Assembly: GCA_938004185.1 (NCBI GenBank) | Contig: CALKWN010000065.1 | Location: 434,001 to 498,000 of the forward strand | Direction of reading: 5' to 3' | DNA: 64,000 bases | From: an uncultured candidate division WWE3 bacterium | GTDB taxonomy: Bacteria; Patescibacteriota; WWE3; UBA101185; UBA10185 | Part shown: positions 1-10,002 of the stretch, piece by piece | Layout of the letters: the number at the start of each line of letters is the position of its first letter | Numbering within the stretch: the first letter of the stretch is position 1 | Made by a program: the position numbers and the translations under genes | The notes under the pieces: generated by a model | The model's database searches: none | Seen by the model: the letters and a program-made list of their open reading frames with translations, nothing else | What the model was told of the DNA's origin: nothing

Positions 1-1056
1 TACGTAAAGACCGATAAAAAGCGAAAACATGGGAAGGTATTCAACAGAAGTCATAAATCTCTCTCCGAAAAATAATCTGGTAAGTATACCGGGGAAAATA
101 CTAAATACAGCCAGGCCGCCCGACACAAGAATTAACTGCAAACCTAAAAATTTAAAAAACGGTCTTGAGTAGTTTAATCCACGTGCAGCCAAGGAGGAAA
201 TTGTGGGAAACATAACAGTAGCAACCGCACCTGCTCCGAACAAAAATATTTTTCCCAAAGTAACCGTTCCGGCGTAATAACCTGCCATGTCGGGATCAAA
301 ATATTTTTTAACTAAAATTACGTCGATATTATTCAAAAACATTAACCCGAAATGAACGAACATAACCGGTAGGCTAAAATACAATATCTTTTTGTAATCA
401 CTTTTTAAATCCTGGTTTTCAAAAACAGTCAAATTCTTTTTTATCAAAAGGAAGGCTGTACCGAATGCCGCCAACGAAGCAACGATCATTCCCCCGAAAG
501 CCCCAGCCAATCCAAAACCTGTAACCACACCTAAAACTGCCAGTACAAGGCGAAAAGCACTTGCGGCTACATTGTAAAACGCATATGCCTTATACCTTAA
601 TAAACCCTGCAGATAGCCCGGGCTGATTGCTCCGAAAAATGCCATACCCATAGTAAGACCAAACATTGCAACTGCAGGTTTGTCAAAAATCTGCAGACCA
701 TCGGAAATAATTTCTTTTATTGAAAAAATTAAAATGAAAGCCAATAAACCTATTCCGAGTGAAATTGCGGCAAGTTTCCAATACAAAGCAGTAAGCTTTT
801 TCATCTCTCCTCTCGAAGACAACTCAGAAACATACTTAACCAACGAGACACCGAACACCCCCGCCGGCACCCCGAATAAATAAGACAATGAAATTAAAGC
901 GTTAAAAGCTCCGAAATCGGCAACGGATAAAATTCTCCCGAAAACGAATTGCAAAAGATAAGAAAAAAACGCAGCAAAAATACTGCCGACCCCGACATAA
1001 ACCGTACCCATAAGATATTTATTATTTTTTACTTTATTAATATAGGCGGTGATCAT
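1..1056 (-). CDS. Wzx/MATE-type oligosaccharide flippase, 3' end outside window
   Basis: About 352 residues read without a stop from an ATG at 1056 to the window edge, so the C-terminus is missing. The protein is hydrophobic with many predicted membrane helices. Its start has the layout of polysaccharide exporters: a first helix, then QFVFGRILSVADFGAFNAL and a run of Leu/Ile/Val/Gly helices. Family role: moves lipid-linked glycans across the cytoplasmic membrane. The ATG overlaps the stop of the upstream glycosyltransferase by 4 nt (ATGA), which implies translational coupling. The family call is good; the exact substrate cannot be read from sequence. Confidence 0.8.
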   Translation of the reverse strand, partial: MITAYINKVKNNKYLMGTVYVGVGSIFAAFFSYLLQFVFGRILSVADFGAFNALISLSYLFGVPAGVFGVSLVKYVSELSSRGEMKKLTALYWKLAAISLGIGLLAFILIFSIKEIISDGLQIFDKPAVAMFGLTMGMAFFGAISPGYLQGLLRYKAYAFYNVAASAFRLVLAVLGVVTGFGLAGAFGGMIVASLAAFGTAFLLIKKNLTVFENQDLKSDYKKILYFSLPVMFVHFGLMFLNNIDVILVKKYFDPDMAGYYAGTVTLGKIFLFGAGAVATVMFPTISSLAARGLNYSRPFFKFLGLQLILVSGGLAVFSIFPGILTRLFFGERFMTSVEYLPMFSLFIGLYV

Positions 1057-2654
1057 AGAGAAACCCGTTTGTACACTTTATAAACCTCAACCCCTCTTAA
1101 ATAAATGCTGTCTTCGTACTCAAGACCAAATCTGTCTTCATTTACCGAAGTATCATCCCAAACAGGATAAACAAAATACTTCGTTTTAACGGCAAAAGGC
1201 GTCAAATCCTGTATAACCGCGAATGCCCCGATTTCCCTGAAAAACGGATGTATCTGAGTATAGTACTTTTCAGGAAATCCTACAGTCATAACTTTTATGC
1301 CGTTGTCGCTCATAACTTCTTCGAGGGAGGTGTTGCCGAAAATGGGAGCAAAATTGTCTTTTTCCATTTTATCCGCAAAATAATTTACAACTTCCCTTCC
1401 CCCTATCATCCATTTAGGTTCCAAAATATTTATTCCTTTGGAAAGGCCGCCCAGCGCCGGATTATAATACGAAAAATAATCCGGATGAAGGTAGAACGCC
1501 GGTAAAACCGCAGCCATTAGTAGTGGAATGTATTTCACGCACCCTGCTGCAGATTTTATTTTTTCTACCGCCCAAATCCAGAAAAAGGTTGAGAGAAGTG
1601 ATAGAACCATAATGTCGGGTAAAATGTATCTATCGAGTTTTTTTGACGGAATTGAAAGCTGGATTAAATAGAATAAAACAAAAAGAAGTGAGTGAAATAA
1701 AAATTTTCTGTTATTGCCTGAAAAAACTTTTTTCCAAAATATTGCAAGACCCGATAACCCTCCCAGTAAAAGCAGGGACGATCTTAAACCCAAAACTACA
1801 AAATAGTAAAACGGGCCTGGATCTTCGACAAGCTTACCGAAATAAAACTGCACATGCTCCCTTTCTATTCCTATTTCAGAAACCCCGCGATATAGCGCAG
1901 CTAAAGCTTTTCCGGGCAGTGCCCACATTGCCGGCCATATCAGCACAAAAACTCCCAGAAAGACACCGACCCAGAGAAGCATTCTTTTTAAGTAAACTTT
2001 TTTGATATTCCTTTCACAGGCGCCCTCTATAAGAAGAATCAACCCCGCATAAGGAAACATAAATAAAGCCGAAGTCTTAGTTAAAAATGCCAGACCTGCA
2101 AAAAATGCCGAAATAATTAATCTGCTCTTTTTTTTCTTTTCCAATGTGTAGTAGTAAAGCCACAAAAAAGATGCCAGCATAAAAGTCGACATTAATCCTT
2201 CAAGATGGAAAACACGGGTTAGAGCGATATAAAAAGGTTCGAAAATTAAAACGGTCGCCAAAAGCAAAGCTTTATCCTGCCCGAATAACTTTCTTAAAAC
2301 ATACAGACTAAATGCAAGGGCAATAGCTATAACTTTTACTACAAACAATTTCTGAACGAAGTGCAGCCCGAAAATCATTTCGGTATTATCCATGGGAGGA
2401 AGTAGTCCTGCCGCGAAATTGTAAACTTTTATGGCGGCGGTCCCGATCCACATTAAAGTAACACCGGGATGATATTTTTGAATTGTCTTTTCAAAATCAA
2501 GTGTAAATACGCCTGTGCTAAAATCGTAACTCCTGGCTTTCCACTTCCAAACGTCGGTATTAAAAACATCGTGCCCCAAATCAGGAAGGCGGGTAAGAAC
2601 AAAAATAAGAACAAAAATAATTTCGAGCTTGAATTCTTTTATCTTTGAAAGCAT
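1053..2654 (-). CDS. GT39/ArnT-like membrane glycosyltransferase (paralog A)
   Basis: A 533-residue polytopic protein with a C-terminal soluble tail. It fits the GT-C fold of the PMT/ArnT class, which transfers sugars from polyprenyl-phosphate donors at the outer face of the membrane. The first loop carries acidic residues (TRLPDLGHDVFNTDVW) followed by YHPGVTLMWIG; a second conserved block is KKLDRYILPD near residue 340. These blocks recur in the gene at 4140-5759, so the two are paralogs. It abuts the next upstream gene with a 1-nt overlap. Acceptor and sugar are unknown. Confidence 0.8.
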   Translation of the reverse strand: MLSKIKEFKLEIIFVLIFVLTRLPDLGHDVFNTDVWKWKARSYDFSTGVFTLDFEKTIQKYHPGVTLMWIGTAAIKVYNFAAGLLPPMDNTEMIFGLHFVQKLFVVKVIAIALAFSLYVLRKLFGQDKALLLATVLIFEPFYIALTRVFHLEGLMSTFMLASFLWLYYYTLEKKKKSRLIISAFFAGLAFLTKTSALFMFPYAGLILLIEGACERNIKKVYLKRMLLWVGVFLGVFVLIWPAMWALPGKALAALYRGVSEIGIEREHVQFYFGKLVEDPGPFYYFVVLGLRSSLLLLGGLSGLAIFWKKVFSGNNRKFLFHSLLFVLFYLIQLSIPSKKLDRYILPDIMVLSLLSTFFWIWAVEKIKSAAGCVKYIPLLMAAVLPAFYLHPDYFSYYNPALGGLSKGINILEPKWMIGGREVVNYFADKMEKDNFAPIFGNTSLEEVMSDNGIKVMTVGFPEKYYTQIHPFFREIGAFAVIQDLTPFAVKTKYFVYPVWDDTSVNEDRFGLEYEDSIYLRGVEVYKVYKRVSL

Positions 2655-4156
2655 CAGCGTACCCTCTCTTCAACTGTAATATACGGGCCTATTCTGCCAT
2701 TGTTCGAAACTTCAAATATCGGATTTACGGGAGAAACTCCTTTGTTTAACTCTATTAAGTAGTATCTGGTTCCCTTTGGAAGTTTGGAAGCTTCTTTGGT
2801 CGCGTCGTTAAAAACGTGCTTCACTACTCTTTCCGCATCCGAGCTTGAGTATACGATTTTTGTTCCGTAGGGAACTTCGGATTGCAGAAATTCTTTTAGA
2901 TCAAGACGGGTGTCGTTCCTCATAAATCTCAACGAATTATAAACCGATAATGACATGGGTGGTATGAACAAAATCAACATTATAGGAATATGAAGATATT
3001 TTATTCCCCTGCTTGCTTTATTCATTAGCCAAACACAAAAGTATCCGAAAACAACCGAAACGAACGGGTAGAAAATAAAATAGTATTGCGAACGGGTTTT
3101 TTGAAAACCCGAAATATACCAAATGAAAAAAATTGCCACCGTGCTTAGAAAAATTAACGATAGATCGTATTTTGAAAACGTTCCTTTAAGAAATCTTATT
3201 AGCACGACACCCAGTGTTAAAAAGAAGCCCAGCAAAATTGTGTAACCTGTATCGTTTGTCAGCTGAAAACTAATATTGTTTAAGAATTTTGAAACATGCT
3301 CGGGAAATTCTACTGATCCGACATTTGTAAACTGCCAAAAGGCACCAACCGGTCCGTCGGTTCTACTGAAGGTTTTATAATCCAACACCGAGTACGGGGT
3401 ACCTAAAATAAAACCAAAAACCGCGAAAATTCCCGAGAAAAAGAGGTTCATCAGGGTCTTAAAATAGGGAAAATCGCCCCTTCTTTCAAAAAACCTGGTT
3501 TTCCATCCCACCCAGTGCAAAAGAGCTGCCAAAGGCACCATAACGGCCCCTAAACCCCCGTTGTACTTGGTAGAAGCCGAGAGTCCTATAAAAAATCCTG
3601 CGGAAACGTAGTCTATCGGGTAGCCATTGATCAATATCCCCGACGCGTAGTACATCCCCCAAGCAAGCAGAAAAAGCATAGGGGCATCCGGCAAAGAATA
3701 GTGAGAATGCCAGACATGAAAAGGTATAACCGCAAAAGCCAGCGCCGACAACAAACCTACTTTCTCGCCGAAAAGTCTTTTTCCTGTTTTATATACAGGA
3801 ATTACCGTTAAAGCTCCGAGTGTGGCAGTAAATATTCTGGTTATAAGATAAAAAATTACACCGTCGTCCCATATAAGGGGAAATGTCTTTATTAAAAAAT
3901 TTTGAGCATTGTACTCCACCGCCAAATCGCGGAATTTGGCAAAACCTTTGTAAACGACAAAATTGGAGTAAATGTATAAATGGGGCCAATCAAAATGTTT
4001 GGGATTGGGTTCAAACCTAACACCGAGCGCTGAATTAACAATAGTCGGCTCATCCGGATGAAAAATAAACGGAAATGAGTGTTTAATTCCGGCCAGCCTT
4101 AATGAAAGAGCAAGAAAAATTATTAAGTAAATAAGCGAGCTAGTTTTCTTTGACAT
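2654..4156 (-). CDS. GT39-like membrane glycosyltransferase
   Basis: About 500 residues with roughly ten membrane helices. The first external loop has FHPDEPTIVNSA, the acidic signature typical of GT39-like proteins, followed by WPHLYIYSN. HYSLPDAPMLF resembles the second conserved loop. I place the start at 4156 (MSKKTSSL) because ACTGGAGA lies about 6 nt upstream; an ATG at 4174 in the same frame would sit without a ribosome site. Even so the gene overlaps its upstream neighbour by 17 nt. Likely role: transfer of a polyprenyl-linked sugar during surface glycan or protein glycosylation. Substrate unknown. Confidence 0.78.
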   Translation of the reverse strand: MSKKTSSLIYLIIFLALSLRLAGIKHSFPFIFHPDEPTIVNSALGVRFEPNPKHFDWPHLYIYSNFVVYKGFAKFRDLAVEYNAQNFLIKTFPLIWDDGVIFYLITRIFTATLGALTVIPVYKTGKRLFGEKVGLLSALAFAVIPFHVWHSHYSLPDAPMLFLLAWGMYYASGILINGYPIDYVSAGFFIGLSASTKYNGGLGAVMVPLAALLHWVGWKTRFFERRGDFPYFKTLMNLFFSGIFAVFGFILGTPYSVLDYKTFSRTDGPVGAFWQFTNVGSVEFPEHVSKFLNNISFQLTNDTGYTILLGFFLTLGVVLIRFLKGTFSKYDLSLIFLSTVAIFFIWYISGFQKTRSQYYFIFYPFVSVVFGYFCVWLMNKASRGIKYLHIPIMLILFIPPMSLSVYNSLRFMRNDTRLDLKEFLQSEVPYGTKIVYSSSDAERVVKHVFNDATKEASKLPKGTRYYLIELNKGVSPVNPIFEVSNNGRIGPYITVEERVR

Positions 4157-5759
4157 ATATTCTCCAGTATTCAAGGTCGTTTATGAATAAAGAAGCGTCT
4201 TTTCTGAATCTGACACCGCTCTCCAAAACCTTATCCGGTATTATCTCGTTAACACCCAAAACCATAAGCTCATAATCCTCGACCCCGTTAACCCGGATGT
4301 CAGACACCTTAGAGTTAGGATAAATCGACTTTATCGGTTTTGTATCAATAAAACCAAGTTCAGGTTCACCATCGTACTTGTCTAAAATAAAATCTTTTAG
4401 CGCCGGAACCCCTATTCCGAAAGGTTTTTGAGCTATTACTGAATTGGCCATAGCCGGAGTTCCGAATAACGGGCTAGTATATGTAAAGAAGTAAGGATAA
4501 AAAGAAATCAAGGGTAATAGATAAAAAAGTATTACGCCTGAAACAACAGCACTCATAAATATTTTTTTGGATTTGACGGTTTTTAAATTTCTGTAAAATC
4601 TCACTAAAGTGTATGAAACAAACAGAGTTAAAAACGGAAAAATCGGGAGGATATATCTATCAAGTTTTTTTGTGGGATAAAACATAATTAAAAAATATCC
4701 CAAGTAGAAAAGACCAAGATAAATGTATGGCCCCGTATAAATCTTTTTTACTAAATTTTTTGTAGACGGTAGCATAAATATCCTCAAAATTAAGCCCGCC
4801 AATAAAAATGGTGTTATTTTCATAAGAGTTACGATCGGGTAAAACATAAGACCTCCGTCGTTTACGGTTTCTCCCAAAATTATCTGCTCGTGACCTTTTC
4901 TAATTCCAACTCTTTCGGATTCGCTGAAAATTTCTCCGAGATAGTAAAAAGGTTTAACCCAAAGGGCGGGAAATAGTATAAAAGCAGTTAGGGTAAAAGA
5001 AATTAAAACCGTTGAGAAAAATTTCAAATAATTTTTCATTTCTTTTTTTTCGGCGTAATAAGTGGCGGCATAAAACAGTACAAATAAAAGTGCGCCTATT
5101 CCTATACTTTTAGTGAGAAAAGATAGCCCTAAAAACACTCCGGTTAAAATTCCTCTCAGATAAGTGAATCTTCTAAGCGACATGTAGCCCAGTAACAGCG
5201 CAATAGCCAGAAATAGCGCCAGTAAAACATCCATGTGATACAGCCTGGAATTGCCTAGAAAAAAGGGCTCTACCGTTAGCAATAAAACGCTTATATACGC
5301 AATTTTCCTTCCAACTGTCCTGCACAATAAATATAAAAGAATAAGTGTAAGAACAAGCTGGGCCGAAACTACCGATACTTTGGCTACGGTATTAAATGCT
5401 AAAAAGTTATGTTGATCATAAGTTGTGATACCTGTAACTTGCTTATAAATTTCTATAGGTACGCCGGTGATCCACATTAAAGTTACACCCGGATGATAGT
5501 GCTGATATGTTCTTTCAAAATCTCCGCTTTTTAAACCGACAATAAATTGCTGAGACCTATAGTGCCAGTTTACTCCGTCGGGATTTATTTCGTCGGGACC
5601 TAAGTACGGGAGACGCGTTGCGCAAAATATTAATACCAACAGCAACACCGCTGCATACGGACTTTTTATAAATTTACATAACACCTCTTTTATCACGATT
5701 TTCTTGCGGACAAGAATTTTCTTTTCATTTTCTAAGAAGATTTCTGAATTTTTTTGCAT
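4140..5759 (-). CDS. GT39/ArnT-like membrane glycosyltransferase (paralog B)
   Basis: A 539-residue polytopic protein that shares TRLPxLG, YHPGVTLMWI and KKLDRYILP with the gene at 1053-2654, in the same order, with a similar soluble C-terminal tail. The start at 5759 is supported by AGAAGGG about 6 nt upstream. It overlaps the flippase gene on its 5' side by 35 nt, so translation is probably coupled. The N-terminus has a charged Lys/Glu-rich stretch of about 30 residues before the first helix. Role by family: lipid-linked sugar transfer outside the membrane. Confidence 0.8.
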   Translation of the reverse strand: MQKNSEIFLENEKKILVRKKIVIKEVLCKFIKSPYAAVLLLVLIFCATRLPYLGPDEINPDGVNWHYRSQQFIVGLKSGDFERTYQHYHPGVTLMWITGVPIEIYKQVTGITTYDQHNFLAFNTVAKVSVVSAQLVLTLILLYLLCRTVGRKIAYISVLLLTVEPFFLGNSRLYHMDVLLALFLAIALLLGYMSLRRFTYLRGILTGVFLGLSFLTKSIGIGALLFVLFYAATYYAEKKEMKNYLKFFSTVLISFTLTAFILFPALWVKPFYYLGEIFSESERVGIRKGHEQIILGETVNDGGLMFYPIVTLMKITPFLLAGLILRIFMLPSTKNLVKKIYTGPYIYLGLFYLGYFLIMFYPTKKLDRYILPIFPFLTLFVSYTLVRFYRNLKTVKSKKIFMSAVVSGVILFYLLPLISFYPYFFTYTSPLFGTPAMANSVIAQKPFGIGVPALKDFILDKYDGEPELGFIDTKPIKSIYPNSKVSDIRVNGVEDYELMVLGVNEIIPDKVLESGVRFRKDASLFINDLEYWRIYVKEN

Positions 5760-7194
5760 AATTCAACCCTTCTTTTAATTCACTTTTTGTTAAATATCCG
5801 GGAATGAAAAATGACCAAATCAGCATTCCGTAAAGTATGACAAAAAGCGGAACTTTAAAATGCAAAGGAATTAGTGATATTAAAGAAATGGCAAATGCTT
5901 CGGCAAGAATCGCAAAGTGGTCGATATTGAAATACACAAGCTTCAATTTTTTATAAATAGCTATTCCAATATATGTAAAGGACAACGATGCTCCGAATGC
6001 TACTCCCCACGACATTGCTGACACGATGTTTATTACCCCGTAAGTGCTGAAAAAGAACCCTGCCGTTCCGATAATAAGCATAAGATACCCAAAAATCATC
6101 TGCCTCACCATTTTCGCCGGAATAAGAACGCTGGAATTCACTATGTTTATAAAAGAATAAATAATAAATGCATAAATCATCGGGGCTATAAGAGGGTATG
6201 AAGCGCTATACTTATCTCCTCCTACAACTAAGGCTATTATTTCGGGAGCCCAGTACGCGGCAAAAACAGCTACCGCTAAAACACTTATAAAAATTTTGTC
6301 AAAATTACGGGTAAATAGTTTCTTAAATTCTTCGGCGTCTTTTACATATTTTTCAGATAACACCGGAAGACTTACATCGGTAACGGCATCAGAAATACTC
6401 ATTAGTTTTTTCGCGTATAAAAGAGCAAAAGCAAAAATTGCCACTATTTCGGGTGAGTTGGATAAGCCCAAAATGTTGCTACCGAATTTTTCCCAGTTTG
6501 TATAAATTATTTTTACCAAGTATATTGCGATACTTATCGAAAATATTTCTTTTAAAAGTCTTTTAAAATCGTCTTTGCTGGGAAAAACCAAATGACCCAT
6601 AAGAGGTCTGAAAGCAATTATTGCAAGAAACACCGAATTTACTGCATTAAAAACTATGAAAGCGTAAAAATACCCGTTTATTCTGTAAGCCAAAACAAGC
6701 GGAATGAAGATCGCCACGCTGGCCGCAGCTATAACCACCTGATAAATAAACAGCTGTTTAAACCTTTTTGTACCCGAAATAACACTGTTTAAAATACTCT
6801 GAGCTCCCTGAAAAAATAATGTAAGAGCATAAATTTTTATCGGCAGGGTTAACTGTGCGTTTTTATACAGCACCGTCGCTATATGCTCGGAAGCGAAAAA
6901 CAAACCTACAGCGATCGGTATTGTAACTGTATATCTTATTACCGCGGAAGTAACGAAAATTTTGAATATTTCTTTTTTATCTGTCGCCGAAGAAATTTCC
7001 CTAGTGCTTGCCGACGCCAAACCAAGATGCTGGTAAATTCCGAGTGCTCCGCCGATCGATATTGCAAGTTGAATAACTCCCCACTCACCTACGGAAAGTA
7101 CGCGAATAATTACAAATGTCTGAACCAAACCCAGCAACATTGCCATAGATCTAGAAAAAAAGCTTATTATCTGCCATTTACCCAGTTCTTTCAT
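5725..7194 (-). CDS. Wzx/MATE-type polysaccharide flippase
   Basis: A 489-residue protein made almost wholly of membrane helices, about 12-14 by inspection. The N-terminus (VIIRVLSVGEWGVIQLAISI, then helix-loop repeats) matches O-antigen/teichoic-acid-type flippases. It is the second flippase in the locus; the first is at 1-1056. A separate flippase could serve a second lipid-linked glycan. It sits 2 nt downstream of the DUF2079 gene and overlaps the following glycosyltransferase. No clear ribosome site precedes the ATG, consistent with coupling to the upstream stop. Confidence 0.82.
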   Translation of the reverse strand: MKELGKWQIISFFSRSMAMLLGLVQTFVIIRVLSVGEWGVIQLAISIGGALGIYQHLGLASASTREISSATDKKEIFKIFVTSAVIRYTVTIPIAVGLFFASEHIATVLYKNAQLTLPIKIYALTLFFQGAQSILNSVISGTKRFKQLFIYQVVIAAASVAIFIPLVLAYRINGYFYAFIVFNAVNSVFLAIIAFRPLMGHLVFPSKDDFKRLLKEIFSISIAIYLVKIIYTNWEKFGSNILGLSNSPEIVAIFAFALLYAKKLMSISDAVTDVSLPVLSEKYVKDAEEFKKLFTRNFDKIFISVLAVAVFAAYWAPEIIALVVGGDKYSASYPLIAPMIYAFIIYSFINIVNSSVLIPAKMVRQMIFGYLMLIIGTAGFFFSTYGVINIVSAMSWGVAFGASLSFTYIGIAIYKKLKLVYFNIDHFAILAEAFAISLISLIPLHFKVPLFVILYGMLIWSFFIPGYLTKSELKEGLNYAKKFRNLLRK

Positions 7195-7196
7195 GT

Positions 7197-9305
7197 TTAT
7201 TTAATAATAATATCTCCTAAATACAAATTGCGGGTTTTTACCTTGTTCGACATTCCTACAAATACCCTGTATTCAGCCGGATCCAAAAAAGCCGGGAAAT
7301 TAATATCCATATACTCTACGTAGTATCTGTCAGAATCCCAATCAGCAGGCTGAATTAATGAGAACGACGGAAGGTTGGCTATCTCATACAGTTCTCCGGT
7401 GTCTTTGTTCATAAAAGTCATGTACATAACAAAACCGTTCAGCGACTGGCTTGTTCTCTTGTAAAATACGATTTCAAATTTCTGCTGTTCCCCTCTTACC
7501 GCCTCTTTAGGAAAGTTGTAATCTGCAATCTCGGTTCCGAACAGTATGTCGTATTCGTACTCGGCAGGATAATTAAAGCGTTCCTGCATGGGAAGAAGAT
7601 CATCTTTTTCATGAACGCCTATTTTTTTGAAAACAAATAAATTTCCGCAACCTGCAACTAATTCGTGTTCTTTACTTTTTATAATTTCGGCGGTTATGTC
7701 GCGATTTAAACTTTCGTCTACTTCAAGTATAGTTAAAATTTTTCTGGAAAAGACATCGACAATTACGTAATCTGCCTTGGTGTAAAGTGCCGGAAAAATT
7801 GCGTAAGTTTCTCTAAGCGATAGATGGGCTCCGAGGTAGTCGGGTCCGGTTACGGATGCTTCATCGGGGATCAGGTTGACAATTTTTCGGGCACATTCAG
7901 TGTCTTTGTTATCTAGGTCTGGAAGTTTTACTACTTCTCCGATTTCAAGGTTTTGTTTCCAAACGGCTTCCGGATCCGATTCGGCAAACACTCTTTTTCT
8001 TATTGCCTGATCAAACCAAAGAAAAACCGGATTATTAAATGCGTAAGATGTGTGAATTCCCGTAAATACAAGTGCTAAACCGAAAAATACCTTGATATTT
8101 TTTACTGCGCCGGGTCGTTTTTTCTTGAAATTACCGACGGTTTCGGAAATAGTACCTATTGCATATATTGTGGCAATAAAGAGAACAGGAATTATCATGG
8201 AAATTCTGTGATTTGTGATTTCTGCCGTACCAACTCCGTCTGCCGAAGTGAGGTAGTTCATTAAAAAGTCGGGAACCGAGATAAGTAAAATTTGCGGGTA
8301 AGCTAGGGGTAAAAACAAAACCGGATCAAAAGTTTTTCTTAAGTTATCTATGCGATCTCCCCCGAAAAATAAGCGGATTGCTTTTTGATGATCCAGCAAC
8401 ATTCCGAAAATTACATCCGTATAAGAATCGCCGAAAGCCTCGTACCTGCTTAAAAAGTAATTAGGCTTTGAAACATCCCTCGTTTTGTCGCCAACAATTC
8501 CTATTTCGGCGGCAAATCTGTTATATCCCGAAACACGGAAGTGGGAAAAAGCGGGAATTATTACAAAGAAGGCGGTAATAAACCAAATTGCAGAAACAAC
8601 GAGCATCGTCGCTCCTAACTTACCTGTAACCGTCTTATACCATTTTTTACCTTCTTCTTTTATGTGCCTAAAACCTAAAATAAAAAGTGCGTATAAAAAT
8701 ACATATAGAGGAAGTTGCTCTTTTCCCGCCATAACTACGACCAATAAAATCCAAAATATTGTTAAATTTTTTCGGGAAAAGTTTTTCTCTTTGTACATTT
8801 TTTCAAAAACATAAAAGGCAGCGAAGAAAAAAGGCACCGCCGCAGTAACCCCGTGATAACCTGTCCATGCGTTTAAATAACCGAGTGCCGGATACAATAT
8901 GTAAGAAATTCCTATAAAGGACGCCGCAGCTTTAGATTCAAGCCTCAAATACGCTATTTTATAAACAAGAAATGCCGCCAAAGAAATTATTATAAATTGG
9001 GATATTACGAGCGTGAGCGGGTGCTGAATAACGGCAAAAAGCGGTAAAAACAGCAAAAGAATGGGATCTACATGACTCATCGCCCATCTGGGTAAATTTG
9101 TTCCGAAATAATCGGTAAGGTACATAAATCTTCCGTGCATTGTGTTCCAAAGCATTTGTGACATGTTTCCCAGGTCAAATTTTCCGAAATCAAAATTGTT
9201 GTATCTGAAAATGTTTATTCTGGTGCTTACGGCAATATTTAACAAAACAAAACATGTGAGAAAAATAATAAAGAAGTTTTGTCTGATAAATTTAATTATT
9301 TTCAT
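7197..9305 (-). CDS. DUF2079 family membrane protein
   Basis: 702 residues. The membrane half (about residues 1-420) carries the DUF2079 signature order: FDLGNMSQMLWNTMHGRF, SHVDPILLLFLPLFA, then MAGKEQLPLYVFLYALFI. The last 280 residues are a soluble region with beta-strand character, presumably external. DUF2079 proteins look like GT-C-fold transferases and occur with glycan genes, but no member has a firm biochemical function that I know of. The position between a GT2 and a flippase supports a role in surface glycan assembly. Confidence 0.75.
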   Translation of the reverse strand: MKIIKFIRQNFFIIFLTCFVLLNIAVSTRINIFRYNNFDFGKFDLGNMSQMLWNTMHGRFMYLTDYFGTNLPRWAMSHVDPILLLFLPLFAVIQHPLTLVISQFIIISLAAFLVYKIAYLRLESKAAASFIGISYILYPALGYLNAWTGYHGVTAAVPFFFAAFYVFEKMYKEKNFSRKNLTIFWILLVVVMAGKEQLPLYVFLYALFILGFRHIKEEGKKWYKTVTGKLGATMLVVSAIWFITAFFVIIPAFSHFRVSGYNRFAAEIGIVGDKTRDVSKPNYFLSRYEAFGDSYTDVIFGMLLDHQKAIRLFFGGDRIDNLRKTFDPVLFLPLAYPQILLISVPDFLMNYLTSADGVGTAEITNHRISMIIPVLFIATIYAIGTISETVGNFKKKRPGAVKNIKVFFGLALVFTGIHTSYAFNNPVFLWFDQAIRKRVFAESDPEAVWKQNLEIGEVVKLPDLDNKDTECARKIVNLIPDEASVTGPDYLGAHLSLRETYAIFPALYTKADYVIVDVFSRKILTILEVDESLNRDITAEIIKSKEHELVAGCGNLFVFKKIGVHEKDDLLPMQERFNYPAEYEYDILFGTEIADYNFPKEAVRGEQQKFEIVFYKRTSQSLNGFVMYMTFMNKDTGELYEIANLPSFSLIQPADWDSDRYYVEYMDINFPAFLDPAEYRVFVGMSNKVKTRNLYLGDIIIK

Positions 9306-9313
9306 TTTTGGTT

Positions 9314-10000
9314 TCAGTTCAAAAAACGGTACTTAATAAGCGTGAACAATGCGTGAATTCCGTCGCGCCAGGTAATTTTTTTACCTTCACTATGGGTGCG
9401 ACCTCTATACGAAATCGGAACTTCCTTTATTTTAAGTCCCGACTTTAAAATTTTTGCCGTAATTTCAGGTTCGAAATCAAATCTTTCTGATTTTATATTT
9501 ACTTTTCTTACAAAATCTCCGGGCATAAGCTTGTAACAGGTTTCCATGTCGGTAAGCATTACTCCAAAAAAAATATTTGTAATTAGGGTTAAAACTTTAT
9601 TTCCGAAATAATGCAAAGTAGACATATCTTCGTAACTTCCCGAGAATCTGCTTCCATAAATTACCTGAGCGTCTTCTTCATTTAAAGCCCTTAATAGTTT
9701 GTGGTAATCATTGGGGTCGTATTCAAGATCGGCGTCCTGAACAATAACATAGTCTCCCGTAGTGTGTTCAAACCCCATCTTCAGCGTGTGCCCCTTACCT
9801 CTATTTTTCTCTTTATAAAAAAATTTGATATCCGGATGCTTTGTTTCCAGATCTTTTAGTATTTGAGTGGTTCCATCGGTTGAGGCGTCGTCAACAACTA
9901 CAATTTCCTTATCCAAACCTTCGACGGCCTTTATTTCATCCAGAATTTTTTCAATAGTATTTTTTTCGTTATATACGGGTATTACAACCGATAGCTTCAT
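9314..10000 (-). CDS. GT2 glycosyltransferase, polyprenyl-phosphate mannosyl/glucosyltransferase-like
   Basis: 228 residues, a GT-A domain close in length to DPM1-like enzymes. Visible motifs: VVIPVYNEKNTIEKIL at the start, VVVDDASTDGT, the donor-binding DADLEYDP, then GSRF and the late FEPEITAKIL. There is no C-terminal membrane segment. Such enzymes charge a polyprenyl phosphate with one sugar in the cytoplasm, which would feed the GT39-like transferases encoded next to it. The sugar is not determinable. Confidence 0.85.
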   Translation of the reverse strand: MKLSVVIPVYNEKNTIEKILDEIKAVEGLDKEIVVVDDASTDGTTQILKDLETKHPDIKFFYKEKNRGKGHTLKMGFEHTTGDYVIVQDADLEYDPNDYHKLLRALNEEDAQVIYGSRFSGSYEDMSTLHYFGNKVLTLITNIFFGVMLTDMETCYKLMPGDFVRKVNIKSERFDFEPEITAKILKSGLKIKEVPISYRGRTHSEGKKITWRDGIHALFTLIKYRFLN

Positions 10001-10002
10001 TC

